64,000 nucleotides of DNA from Gerris lacustris (taxonomy: Eukaryota; Arthropoda; Insecta; Hemiptera; Gerridae), in contig OX578276.1 in NCBI GenBank assembly GCA_951217055.1, positions 132,172,587 through 132,236,586 of the forward strand, in the 5' to 3' direction. A program made the position numbers and the translations under genes. Below are positions 10,386 through 20,834 of the stretch, in pieces. How positions within the stretch are numbered: position 1 is the first letter of the stretch; every line of letters starts with the position of its first letter. The notes under the pieces were generated by a model. That model worked only from the letters and a program-made list of their open reading frames with translations, did not search any database and was not told where the DNA came from.

Positions 10386-13072
10386 ATACATCAAAAGGAC
10401 TTAATATAATGCAGTGGAATGCCAGATCAGCTGTTGCAAATAAAGGAAGCTTAGAACATTTCTTGCTTTCTAATAATATCGATATCGCTTTGCTCTCGGA
10501 AACATGGTTTAATTCCGCTCAACTGATAACCTTTTCCGGTTACAATGTAGTTCGCCAAGACCGCCCTGACGGTCGTGCCGGTGTAGCCATATTGATTAAA
10601 AATAAGTATAGGTGTTTCACAATTTCCGAATTACCGAGAATAGAGGATGTCTATAGTGTCGGTGTAGAAGTCCTGATCGAAGGGTTACAAAAACTCAGTA
10701 TAATTTCTTTATACAGTGTATCTGAAAACTATGTCTCTAAGGAATCTTGGAATTCGTTATTTGAGTCTGTGGATCGGCCTTGCTTGATTGGCGGTGATTT
10801 TAATAGTCATCACACGGCGTGGGGCTGTGATTTTACGGACCGTTATGGCACGGAATTATTAGCTGGTTGCGATTTGGCTGATTTGGTTTTTCTCAACGAT
10901 GGCTCCCCCACCCTGGTCAAAGAAATTTTTCATCGTAGAAACTCGGCTGTCGATGTAACTTTGTGTTCGCCGGAACTCAGTTCAAAGTTATCTTGGTCAC
11001 TGTGGTCAGACACACTAGGTTCTAATCATTACCCTCTTATTATCACATCTGTTTTTAGCATCGGAAAAATATATCGCCAAGAAAGGTGGAAAATAAATAA
11101 AGCGGACTGGGAGTTATTTAGTAGCCATATGACAGTCCGAAGTTCTCTTGTAAAGGATAGCTTATCATACGATTATAATTGTTTAATAAAAGATGTTAAT
11201 GATTCGTGTGAAATGGCAATTCCCAGGGGAAAACAGGGTGTCTTCGTAAATAACACAAAATTTTGGTGGTCGGAAGAGTGTGAGGACCTTAAAAGCCGAC
11301 GACATCAAGCCATTCTGGCTTACAAAAGAAACCCCTCGTATGAAAATTATGTTCAGTATAAAAAGTGCGACGCAACACAGCAAAAAGAATAATTAAGCAA
11401 ACCAAACGTAACTCCTGGCGTAAATATTGCTCCACATTAAATAGGCAGACTCCAGTTTCAAAATTTGGAAAACTTTCAGAAAAATTAAGAACAGATTGGT
11501 CGTCAAGGGTAATCAAAATCAGTTGGACAACATGGGCATGTACGAGGTTCTAAGAAAATTAACCCCTGATTCAGTAGCTCAATGTAATCCCTATTCAAAT
11601 CCAGTTGATAGAATTATTAGTAATAAAGATTCGTGGCTTATAAAACCTTTTGAAATGGAGGAACTTATTCTAGCTCTGAAAAACAATAACAATATTGCCC
11701 CCGGTTTAGATGGTATTCATTATTCAATGCTTTATAATTTGCCTATTCCTTCTAAACGTAATCTTTTGGCCATTTTTAATCAGTTTTTTAGTGGATCTGC
11801 AACATTTCCATCTTCATGGTATCAGGATCGAATCATACCAATTCTAAAACCTAATAAAGATCTGAAAAACCCAGATTCATACCGCCCTATTGCCCTGACT
11901 TCTTGTGTTAAAAAAACCTACGAAAGGCTGATTAAGTTAAGACTGGAGTGGTGGTTGGAGTCTAGCGGAGCGCTGTCTAGGACCCAGCATGGGTTTAGAA
12001 AGTTTCATTCAGTTCAGCAGGCTCAGTCTATTCTTATTTCGGACATTTATAATGCCTATGCTGAAAAGAAATGTCTTGTTGCTTTGTTTGTCGATATAGA
12101 GGGTGCCTATGACAACGTTAATTTAAGCATTCTGTATTCTAGTCTGGTGACGTTGGGTGTGCCCCACAAACTAATTAAAAATATTGTGCATTTAATCACC
12201 GGGAGGGAATTGGTTATACAAGCAGACAGAGAAACGATCGGTCCTAGAACATCTTCGGTGGGCCTACCTCAAAGACCTACCTCAAAGGTGGGATCCTGTC
12301 GCCACTACTGAAAGCATACGAGTGGGATTTCGATTCTTTCTTCGGAAATAAAATAAACATTTTGAAATTTGCCGACGACAAGTGTATATATAGCGTTGGT
12401 AACAAACACAGTGGAAAAAGCTTTAGAAGTATTGAGTGAAGGAGCCGTAGCTCTGTTTAATTGGGCAAAGATCAAGGGTTTTAAAATATCAACAAATAAA
12501 TCCGTAGTATGTCCTTTTACAAGAAAGAATAGGATTCCTCTAGGGGATACCGCATATTTAGGTGGTTCGTTTGTTCCTGTTTCAAATGATGTTAAATTTT
12601 TGGGGCTACATTTAAATCCTAAACTTACATGGACAAATCATATTAATAGCCTGAAGGGAAAAGCAATAAAATATTTGAATATATTAAAAGCGGTCTGTCA
12701 TACACATTGGGGTGCAGATCCAAATATCAGTCTTTTGTACTATCGGGCGACAGTAAGATCAGTCCTCGATTTCGTTTGGGTTTTCTTCCTTCTTCTCCTC
12801 TTTCAGTTTTATACAACGAGGCCAAGGAGCCTCCTTTATTTGTGCGTAGGCAAATGTTGGCCGACAGGTTTCTTCTACAGAGTTTTTCAAGAAATAATGT
12901 GGCCGCATCAAAAATTTCGGAACTGTCCTTCTCCGTTTTTACTTCTCCTTATTGGAATAAAAAGAAATCGCCACCACTAGTTAACAGTTTTACAGACACA
13001 TCTACTTATCGGCCGGTAATATTTGTAAATAAAGAGTCTCCGTACCGTCAAATTTCATATGAGGAATTCATG

Positions 13073-13446
13073 ACGTATATTAAGGCTCTACCGCTCTTTG
13101 AGGTTAGAAAAATCATTAAATTGGACATTTTATTGGTTCTAAGCAAGGTATCAAAAATCTAATCACAGACTTCATTCCTAATTTTAATTCTGCACAATTT
13201 GAGCCCTATTTCAACTTCCTATGATAAATAGTATAGGCGCCATTTTAATACAACGATAAAACTCGTTGTATTAAAATGGCGCCTGTACTATTTATCATAG
13301 GAAGTTGAAATAGGGCTCAAATTGTGCAGAATTAAAATTAGGAATGAAGCCTGTGATTAGATTTTTGATATCTTGCTTAGAACCAGTATAATTTAAATTT
13401 TACTGTTTTTCCTAACCTCAAAGGGCGGTAGAGCCTTAATACGTAT
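13073..13446. repeat. 374-bp inverted duplication inside LINE ORF2
   Basis: The left arm (13073-13256) and right arm (13263-13446) are each about 184 bp, inverse copies separated by TAAAAC. The arms are roughly 90% alike by eye and nearly identical near the centre (GGCGCCATTTTAATACAACGA). The left arm encodes LINE protein in the sense direction (ALPLFEVRK). The right arm encodes the matching segment (ALPPFEVRK) on the opposite strand. Confidence 0.9.
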
Positions 13447-13668
13447 AAACTCGACGATTATACAAAATATTCTCCTTAACTCAGAAACCAAGTGTTCTGG
13501 GACGACGTTCAAAAACGGTGGCCCAGTTATAACTTCATATTTACGGACGGCTCCAAGAGTCAGGAGAATACTGGCTGTGCTTTTCTTCACTACTCTGGTC
13601 AACATACCTTCAGACTCAAATTAAATAGTTTCTGTTCTAGTTTTTCTGCAGAACTGATAGGAATCTTA

Positions 13669-13840
13669 AGGTGGTGACACACTTGAGCATTCGCCCCGAA
13701 TGAGCATGCATTCGCCCCCGAATGAGCATGCGTTCGCCCCCGAATGAGCAAGCGTTCGCCCCGAATCGCTGATATGGAGGGGAAAAGCCGAACGGAAACG
13801 CATGCTCATTCGGGGCGAATGCTCAGGTGTGTCTCCGCCT
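13669..13840. mobile_element. 172-bp MITE, Harbinger/Tourist type, inside the LINE
   Basis: The terminal inverted repeats begin AGGTGGTGACACAC and end GTGTGTCTCCGCCT, continuing inward through GAGCATTCGCCCCGAATGAG. TTA flanks both sides (13666-13668, 13841-13843). The LINE RNase H frame is in register across the insertion once one TTA is discounted, so this is a clean single insertion. The interior holds about four copies of a 22-23-bp unit (TTCGCCCCGAATGAGCATGC, about 13685-13770). Confidence 0.9.
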
Positions 13841-14657
13841 TTAGAAGCTTTAAAGTCTATATATTTATTGACAAATACCAGATTTGTAATTTTTACTGAT
13901 AATCTAAGTGCGCTTGAAACTCTAAGACACAGAACTCCTTTTGTCCTCAATAATTATTTGATCTCAAATATCATAAAACACTTTTACCTTCTAAAAAATA
14001 GAGGTAAATCTGTAATATTAGTTTTGTTAAAGGGTCACACGGGTATCGGTCCTAATGAGGCGGTGGACTTGTTAGCAAAACAAAGTAGTTCGGACGATGA
14101 GTTGGTGGTTCTGCATTCATTTAGTTATAAAGTCCCAGTGAGGGATATGAACAGACAAATTGATAAGGCAGCAAAGAAAAAATGGGTTCGTTGGCAAGAA
14201 ACTACAAAGTCAGGAGGGTTTTACAAACTAATCCAACCAGCAGTAGGAGCAACACCTTGGTACAAAGGACAGAGCAACAGACATTTCATAGTTTCTATTA
14301 ATAGATTAAGATCTAATCACGGTATTTGTAATTTATATTTGAAAAAAATAAACAAAGCTGAGTCAAGCTTATGCTCTACATGTAATCTAGAAGAAGACCT
14401 TGAACACATAATAATGTTTTGTAAAAAATATTCTGGTCAAAGAAAGACACTTTTAAATAATGTTTTTAATTCAAAATCTATAGACTTACCATTTAATTAT
14501 TTATCAATTTTATGTAGTAGATCTCCTCCTTTATATAAGATGTTGTATTCCTTCCTAAATAGTCTAAAAGTTAGTATTTAAGAAACATTTGTTATAATGA
14601 AATCATGGCTGTATGGCCGATATGTAGCCAATGCCAAAAAAAAAAAAAAAAAAAAAA

Positions 14658-15043
14658 CATATAATGAACAAGAATCATTTACAAATTTTACGCGCCGCTT
14701 GGAAAATTTTATGATTTTACGAGAAGTGCAAGACCCTAAAATGAATATACATACATTCTTACATTCCTTACCACCTATACTACATCAAACCATATCATAT
14801 GCGGATTTTAAAAAACTGGACCTACATAACAAAATTTATAAGACCAAAATTGAACTGAGTACCTACACAGGTGAAATTATTAAACCTAAAGGAATGATAT
14901 TTGTCAAGTGTGTCGCGAACGGAGTAGAATTTCACGGAAAATTAATAATTATTCATAAAGCAGTAGACCCTATTTTCGGAAGGGACTGGTTAAATGAAAT
15001 TAAGTTTAGCATTGGAGATCTGAAATCATTACAAATAAAATAA
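14658..15043 (+). pseudogene. Gypsy gag remainder fused to C-terminal part of protease
   Basis: After the LINE the Gypsy frame resumes with a gag-type segment (TNFTRRLENF, SLPPILHQ). At about 14810 it passes directly into a protease flap-like region (TYTGEIIKPKG) and the end of the protease domain (FGRDWL). The zinc knuckles and the catalytic D(S/T)G of the aspartic protease are missing, indicating an internal deletion at about 14810-14830. An in-frame TAA (15041-15043) separates it from the reverse transcriptase segment. Confidence 0.75.
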
Positions 15044-15811
15044 ATGCAACCCAAGAAATTGGATGAACTATTAAACAGATATAAAGATATATTTCAGACT
15101 AATATTGGGGTTATACCAAATTTTAATGCAAAATACCAGCTTGGAGATAACGCAAGAACAATCTTTCATAAGGCCAGGGCAGTACCGTTCGCACTAAAAA
15201 GTAAAATAGAAGCGGAACTCAACCGTCTAGAAAAAAACGGAATAATTTCAAATGTAGAGTGCAGCGAATGGGGTACACCAGTTGTTCCTGATGTGGTTAA
15301 ACCGAACGGAGATGTCAGAATTTGTGCTGATTTCAAGGTAACAGTAAACAAGCTGATTAAGAACGATGTGTTTCCTATCCCGAGGATTGAAGACATAATA
15401 TATTGGCAAAGATGACAGGAGGAAAATTATTCTGCACACTTGATGTCAGTAATGCCTACCTACACATGCTGGTAGATGATGAAAGTGCTGCAATGCAAAC
15501 GTTAAGCACTCATAAAGGAACTTACAGGGTCAACCGGTTAGTGTTTGGAATAAAGGTAGCTCCATCGATATGGAATCGATTTATGGATCAGCTGTTACAA
15601 GGACTTGACGGAGTTGCATACTTTTTTGACGACATTATTGTACAAGGACAAAGTGAACCAATGTTGCTTCAGCGCTTAACATCCGTGTTTAAAAGATTCA
15701 GAGACAATAACCTACGACTCAACAGAGACAAGTGCAAGTTTCTAAGAAGGAAAATTGATAGACTTATCGGAATTTGTGAAGCAGTGCAGATCATGTAATT
15801 TAAAGAGAAAC
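15044..15811 (+). pseudogene. pol: Gypsy reverse transcriptase (frameshifted, truncated)
   Basis: A Ty3/Gypsy polymerase core: RLEKNGIIS, WGTPVV, VKPNGDVRICADFK (about 15295-15340), then after a one-base frame change near 15405, CTLDVSNAYLHM and GIKVAPSIWNR. The catalytic motif reads FFDDI (Gypsy usually Y-x-DD). The DKCKF motif after the active site (about 15729) is present. At about 15755-15770 the sequence jumps to the CRSC half of the integrase zinc-binding domain, so the polymerase thumb, the RNase H and the HH half of that domain are deleted. The Copia insertion follows at 15812. Confidence 0.88.
15807..15811. other. Copia target-site duplication, left (GAAAC)
   Basis: GAAAC directly precedes the 5' LTR and recurs at 20089-20093 right after the 3' LTR. 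Confidence 0.95.
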
Positions 15812-15917
15812 TGTTGACATCCTGACCTGTGTCAACTTGTTTTATTTTTGTCAAATCATTTATATATTTATTATTTTAATCTCAATAAAATATTCTTGAG
15901 TTCTACGAATATTAATA
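15812..15917 (+). repeat. Copia 5' LTR (106 bp)
   Basis: It starts TGTTGACATCCTGACC and ends CGAATATTAATA. It contains a polyadenylation-like CAATAAAAT. It differs from the 3' LTR by one base (TTTTATT against TTTAATT). Confidence 0.95.
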
Positions 15918-15932
15918 GGTCATGGGCACTAG
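15918..15932 (+). promoter_or_regulatory. Copia primer-binding site, initiator-tRNA-like
   Basis: GGTCATGGGCACTAG follows the LTR directly. It resembles the complement of the internal initiator-tRNA-Met segment used by Drosophila copia (GGTTATGGGCCCAG, recalled from general knowledge) rather than a tRNA 3' end. The gag ATG (15922) lies within it. Confidence 0.55.
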
Positions 15933-16716
15933 AACATTAGAAAAAATTGGAATAAGGCAGTTCTGTGGGAAGGACTTTGACCACTGGCAGTTTCGGGTAA
16001 GATTATTGTTACAAGAAAATGTCGTGTATGACTGTTTGGTCTTACCCAAACCTTTGAAGTCGGAAGAACTTGCTCAGTGGATGAAAAAAGATTTTAAGTG
16101 TCAAAGTTTAATCGTTCAGTGCATAGCTGATTCACATATCGAATACGTGAAAAATAAAGATAGTGCTAAGGCAATGTGGGAGGCTCTGGAAAACACTTTT
16201 AAAAGGAAAGGCATAATATCGCAAATGTACATACGAAGAAGACTATTAACTTTCAAGTTGAAATCAGGGCCGTTGGAGAAGCATTTTGTTCAATTTGATG
16301 AGTTAATCAATCAATTGAAATCTGCAGGAGCAAAGCTGGAAGAGGGTGATATAGTTTGTCATCTGCTACTAACTCTTCCTTCATCGTATGATAATATATG
16401 TACAGCTTTAGAAACATTGTCGGCAGAAAAATTAACCCTAAATTTTGTAAAAAGTAGACTTTTGGACGAAGAATTAAAAAGAGGAAACACAGATGCAACG
16501 GGCACGAGTGAAAATACGGATAGTACAGATGCAGCCTTTAATAGCGGAAGAGGTCGAGGAAGATACTCTGAAGGTCGAGGAAGATACTCTGAAGGTCGAG
16601 GAAGATACTCTGAAGGTCGAGGAAGATACTCTGAAGGTCCAGGAAGATACTCTGAAGGTCGAGGAAGATACTCTGAAGGTCCAGGAAAATACTCTGAAGG
16701 TCGAGGAAGGGAATAG
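15922..16716 (+). pseudogene. gag: Copia Gag with seven-residue repeats
   Basis: The Gag frame starts at ATG 15922. It shows the copia-type N-terminus (FDHWQFRVRLLL, residues about 19-30) and the conserved block LLLTLPSSYDNICTALETLS at about 148-167, followed by LNFVKSRLLDEE. Residues from about 208 are seven copies of the heptad GRGRYSE (two read GPG), encoded by a 21-bp tandem repeat. A TAG at 16714-16716 ends the frame just after the repeats. The zinc knuckle continues in the next frame from 16716, so one frame change near 16700-16716 separates it from the rest of the polyprotein. Gag forms the virus-like particle and binds the RNA. Confidence 0.88.
16552..16708 (+). repeat. 21-bp minisatellite in Copia gag
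   Basis: Seven full copies of GGTCGAGGAAGATACTCTGAA-type units and a partial eighth. Units 5 and 7 carry CGA-to-CCA changes. It encodes an Arg/Gly-rich segment immediately before the zinc knuckle. Confidence 0.95.
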
Positions 16717-17297
16717 TCTGCTTTCGTTGCAATTTGCCGGGGCACCGAGCTACTCAGTGTCACAGTGCGCAAGAATGTGATGGTGATGACACAGAGTTGC
16801 AGAGCGAATGCAGCATGGCTCAGAAAAATGAAGTTTGTTTTATGGCATCGAATAGTTCCAGGTATATTTCTATGATTGTCGATTCTGGGGCGACAGACCA
16901 TTTGGTTTCAAGTGAAAAATATTTTTCCTCCCTTTCTTATCTAAAAAACAAAGTTACTTTTGCTGTAGCAAAGGCTGGTCAGTCCCTGGTAGCACATATG
17001 GTGGGGCATATTGATTTAGTGTTAACTGTTAACGGAAAGGATATTCCGGGTTCAATGAGCAATGTCTTATTAGTCCCTAACATCAATAGGAATTTACTGT
17101 CAGTTCAAAGACTTGAACAAGCTGGGTTCACAGTTACTTTTAAGGATGGTAAAGTAAAAATTGAAAAAGGGAACACTTTGTTTGCCGTTGGGTACAGGAG
17201 AAATAAGTTGTACGAAATAAATTTTAAAATTCCAAAAGATAACAGTCCTCAGGTAGGTTCAACTAACGTAGCTTTAAATTGTGTTGACATTGGTTGA
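16716..17297 (+). pseudogene. pol: Copia zinc knuckle and aspartic protease segment
   Basis: This frame begins with a CCHC knuckle (CFRCNLPGHRATQC, about 16719-16760). Then comes the protease active site IVDSGATDHLV (about 16876-16908), followed by the typical block VLLVPNINRNLLSVQRLEQAG. It ends at TGA 17295-17297 through a one-base frame change. The GAG-pre-integrase motif continues in the +1 frame from about 17281. The protease would process the Gag-Pol polyprotein. Confidence 0.88.
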
Positions 17298-19683
17298 CAA
17301 GCTGTGGCATGAGAGATTTGGGCACATTGGATATTCTAGTTTTAAGACCTTGGTTGGAAAAAAAATGGTTGATGGTGTGAGTGGTTTACCGAACTTGAAC
17401 TCTTATACTCCTGGAATATGTGAGGCGTGTGTTATGGGCAAGCAGTCTAGGCTACCTTTTCATACTAGAACTGAACTACCAAAACGTCCTCTAGAAATCA
17501 TTCATACCGATATCTGCGGCCCTGTTACTCCTGAGACTTGGAATAATAAAAAATATTTTTTAACTTTTATCGACGGTTATACACATTTTACTGTTGTTTA
17601 TTTGCTAAGCTATAAGTCAGAAGCGTTTCAATATTTTAAACAATATGTCCAATATGTGGAAGCTTTTTTCTGTCTAAAAATATCTCGCCTTAGAAGTGAT
17701 AATGGTAGGGAGTATCTGTCGAATGAATTTAAAGAATTCTGTCAAAATAGAGGAATCTTTCAGGATTTAACTGTTCCTTATACACCCGAGCAGAACGGGT
17801 TGGCAGAAAGAATGAATCGTACTTTACTAGAAAAATCACGTGCCATGATCTCAGCTGCGCGCATGCCTAAGTTCATGTGGGGAGAAGTGATTTTTACTGC
17901 AGCGTTCCTAATAAATCGAAGCCCTACTGTAAACTTGGATGTTACACCGGCTGAAATTTGGTACGGTAATAAACCTTCAGTAAAAAGGCTTAGAACTTTC
18001 GGGTGTGTGGCGTATGCACTTCGTGCTAAACAACTTAAAAAAGGCAAGTTTGAAGGAAAAACTGACAAGTGTTTAATGATAGGATACACCAGCAATGGGT
18101 ATAGGCTATGGAATATTAGAGAGAAAAAGGTCATTATTTCCCGAGATGTAGTATTTAATGAGACGATGTTTCTAAATTTGAATGATTATTATAAACAGAA
18201 GGAAAATTGCACAAATGATGAAGTAGAATGCGGTGTGAATGATTTGTCTGAATGTAATAAATTAATAACGGAGGTAGACAAGGAAAAAGAAATTATTTTA
18301 GAAGAGGAAGTCCCCACACTAAGACGAAGTACTAGAGTTAGGAAACCACCAGAAAGATATGGCTTTACAGATGAAACAAATTTAGCTTTAAGCGCTGAAG
18401 AATTTGTAGGAAGTGAACCCAAAACTTATAGTGAGGCTATGAGCAGACCAGATAGGCAAAAATGGAACCTAGCTATTAATGATGAAATTAAGTCCTTAGA
18501 AAAAAATGAGACATGGGAGTTGGTTGACGTGAGTGAGTGTGAGGGGAAATCCATTATTGACTCAAAATGGGTTTTTAAAATTAAAAAAGACAGCCTAGGA
18601 AATGTCAACAAATATAAAGCAAGATTAGTCGCTAGGGGTTTTATGCAACAAGAGGGGTTTGATTATTTTGAAGTTTATTCTCCAGTTGCAAAACTGAGTA
18701 CTGTAAGATCGGTCTTAGCATTAGCTAACCAATTTAATTTTCTTGTACATCAAATGGATGTAAAAACTGCATTCCTTAATGGGTACCTTAATGAAAATGT
18801 TTTTATGTCTCCTCCTGAAGGTTTGAACTTTCCAAGAAATAAAGTGTGCAAATTAAAAAGATCCTTGTATGGGCTTAAACAAGCTCCACGGTGCTGGAAT
18901 GACAGACTCAACACCTTTGTATTAAGTTTAGGATATTTTAGGTCAGCGAGTGACTGTTGTTTGTATGTGAAAAAGGGGATCGATAAAAACATAAAATGCT
19001 TGTTGTTGGTTTTTGTCGATGACATTTTAATTATTGGAAAATCTCTTGATGAAGTAAATACTGTAAAACAAAAATTGTCAACGGAATTTGAGATGACAGA
19101 TTTAGGGGAAGTTAACACCTTTTTAGGCTTAAATGTAGTTAGAAATTTTGAAAAGGGAGTTATGGAAATTAATCAAACAAATTTTATAGATAAAATACTT
19201 AATAAATTTGGAATGTCAGAATGTAAAGGGTTAAAGGTACCTATTCAACCCGGATTAAAGTTGATCAAAGGAAGTGGGACGAACTGTGCGAAATATCCTT
19301 ACCGTGAACTGGTCGGTTGCCTCATGTATTTGATGCTAGGGACTAGACCAGACATTTGCTATGCTATTAACTACTTTAGTCGCTTTCAGGATGCGTTCTC
19401 AGAAAATCACTGGAACTATGCGAAACATATCCTGCAATATCTAAAGAAAACTCGGCACCACGGACTCAGATTTGAGAGGCGTCAAGAAAACAGCATGGAG
19501 CCTCTTGCTGGTTACGCTGATGCAGACTGGGCCAGCGATTCAAGTCCGTCACAGGCTACTTGTTTAAAGTCTTCGGGTGTCCGGTATCCTGGTGCACTAA
19601 AAAACAACCTACAGTCACGCTGTCATCAACAGAAGCAGAGTATTTGGCTGCAAGCGCTGCTACTTGTGAAGCTGTCTGCTTGA
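17281..19683 (+). pseudogene. pol: Copia integrase and reverse transcriptase
   Basis: An 800-codon open segment. Residues 9-50 form the HHCC domain (WHERFGH ... CEAC). The integrase core shows D77 (HTDICGP), D140 (RSDNGREY) and E176 (NGLAER), with the D-x35-E spacing expected. The RT region starts near residue 415, with KARLVARGF, MDVKTAFLNG, LYGLKQAPR and the catalytic FVDDILI at about residues 579-585 (Copia usually YVDD). The last recognised motif is YADADWASD (RNase H first Asp, about 19513-19539). The frame then shifts near 19540-19560, and its own C-terminal tail is meaningless. All catalytic residues seen are intact, so the lesions are the frame changes at its two ends. Confidence 0.92.
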
Positions 19684-19988
19684 GACGTCTTCTGATAGAC
19701 ATAGGTGTAAACATGAGTCTTCCGGTCAGTCTTTACGAAGACAATCAAGGTTGCATTAGACTGACTCAGCAGACAAATAGTAAAAGGACGAAACATATTG
19801 ATGTGAGACACCATTATATCCGTGAGAAGGTTGAGGAGGGGTTAATCTCACTTAGATATGTTTCGAGCCAGGACCAGGTAGCTGATATTCTTACCAAGGG
19901 GTTGCCACCACAAGTATTCAACTATTTAAGAACACAACTTGGAGTGATGCCTCTAACCAAGGACCCAGGACAGGAGGAGGGGTGTTGA
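19560..19988 (+). pseudogene. pol: Copia RNase H, C-terminal part
   Basis: It continues the RNase H in a different frame. The match begins slightly upstream (KSVTGY, about 19541) and includes SSTEAEYLA with the catalytic Glu, EDNQG with an Asp, HIDVRHHYIRE and DILTKGLP. The stop overlaps the start of the 3' LTR. Length and C-terminus are normal for Copia. Confidence 0.9.
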
Positions 19989-20088
19989 CATCCTGACCTG
20001 TGTCAACTTGTTTAATTTTTGTCAAATCATTTATATATTTATTATTTTAATCTCAATAAAATATTCTTGAGTTCTACGAATATTAATA
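19983..20088 (+). repeat. Copia 3' LTR (106 bp)
   Basis: It starts TGTTGACATCCTGACC directly after the polypurine tract, ends ATATTAATA, and is followed by the GAAAC duplication. Confidence 0.95.
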
Positions 20089-20093
20089 GAAAC

Positions 20094-20819
20094 GAACCAA
20101 AGAAAGAAGAAGATCATCCGTGGAAGCCAACTGAAAAACCAGGGCAGCGGATTCATATCGATTTCGCTGAACCAAGTAAGGGATCGTTTATTTTTATTCT
20201 TGTGGACTCATTTTCAAGATGGGTAGAGGCAATACCTACCAAGAATGCCTCGTCCAGTTGGTGCATAAGAACGCTAAGGAAACTGTTCGCCACTTTTGGA
20301 TTGCCGATTACTTTAGTGTCCGATAATGGACCCCAATTTGTTTCCAAGGAATTTTGTCATTTTTTGGAGCTTAACGGGATTATTCACCGAACAATTGCAC
20401 CATAAAAACCGAAATCTAATGGACTGGCCGAAAGGAACGTCCAAACCATAAAGAAGCACATTAAAGCTATGTGTGAGGAAGGAGGGGACTTGGAACTAAA
20501 ACTAGCTAGACTATTGATGCAGCTGAGAAACGCGACCAATGTATCGGGCCAATCAGCTTATCAGAACATGTTGGGAAGGAAGGTGCGTACTCGATTAGAC
20601 CTCATGCATAATGAAGGGCATCCAAGTGATACACTAGATAACAAGGTACCTAGAAGATATTTAAAAATTGGTGATAAAAGTCAAGCAAGAAATTACAGGT
20701 CAGAAGGCAAGTGGTGCTTTGGAGAGGTTATTGGATGTGAGGGTAAATTAATTTACAAATTAAAAATGGAAAATGGTGAAATGTGGAGGAGACATATAGA
20801 TCAAATTATTCGCTTTTGA
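20094..20819 (+). pseudogene. pol: Gypsy integrase core and C-terminus
   Basis: It resumes in frame with the CRSC segment before the Copia insertion (15770-15811). The integrase core shows IHIDFA (first Asp, about 20153), SDNGPQF (second Asp, about 20320) and NGLAER (Glu, about 20420), with a TAA stop (20403-20405) between the second and third acidic residues. The C-terminal part includes YQNMLGRKVRTRLD and ends with MWRRHIDQI, typical of Ty3/Gypsy integrase C-termini. The stop TGA (20817-20819) lies just before the polypurine tract. Confidence 0.88.
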
Positions 20820-20834
20820 TTCGAGGGGAAGATT

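Larger units (their letters stand above)
10382..14581 (+). pseudogene. LINE ORF2: endonuclease, reverse transcriptase, RNase H (broken)
   Basis: The frame is open from ATG 10382 to 11392. It gives an endonuclease/exonuclease/phosphatase-type domain: MQWNARS near residue 10, SETW near 41, GGDFNSHH near 138, and SNHYPL near 214 (usually SDH). The reverse transcriptase continues in other frames from about 11496, with GLDG, DSYRPIALTS, TQHGFRK, DIEGAYD and GLPQ. The catalytic FADD box lies at 12368-12379. A 13-bp repeat of the CCTACCTCAAAG region (about 12264-12290) breaks the frame just after GLPQ, and another shift follows FADD. RNase H is seen as FTDGSKS (about 13540), AELIGI (about 13650) and FTDNLSAL (about 13891), split by a MITE. 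A final CSTC...H....C segment (about 14370-14420) precedes the stop at 14581. At least five frame changes make it non-functional. Confidence 0.88.
10044..14657 (+). mobile_element. Non-LTR retrotransposon (LINE) of the I-like, RNase H-containing group
   Basis: A 4.6-kb insertion in Gypsy gag with 9-bp target duplications and a 22-base poly-A tail (14636-14657). It carries the end of ORF1 and a full-length but broken ORF2 with apurinic-type endonuclease, reverse transcriptase, RNase H and a C-terminal Cys/His segment. RNase H downstream of the polymerase is a trait of the I/LOA/R1-type groups. Two further structures disrupt it: a 374-bp inverted duplication and a MITE. The 5' end is probably truncated. 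Confidence 0.9.
15812..20088 (+). mobile_element. Ty1/Copia LTR retrotransposon, nearly complete
   Basis: A 4277-bp element with 106-bp LTRs that differ at one position, 5-bp GAAAC duplications, a polypurine tract (CAGGAGGAGGGG, 19971-19982) and a primer-binding site right after the 5' LTR. The Gag-protease-integrase-RT-RNase H order identifies Ty1/Copia. The LTRs start with TG but end in TA rather than CA. Near-identity of the LTRs marks it as the youngest retrotransposon here. The polyprotein frame changes register three times, so this copy as written is not functional. Confidence 0.96.

Noticed and set aside
10044..14657. Assignment of the LINE to a single named clade such as I, LOA or R1
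   Set aside because: RNase H and endonuclease motifs support the broad group only. Clade placement needs a tree of the polymerase.
16359..16901. Minus-strand and alternative-frame proteins with seven-residue repeats over Copia gag
   Set aside because: They arise from the 21-bp repeat, which is open in several frames. Only the sense frame continues Gag homology.
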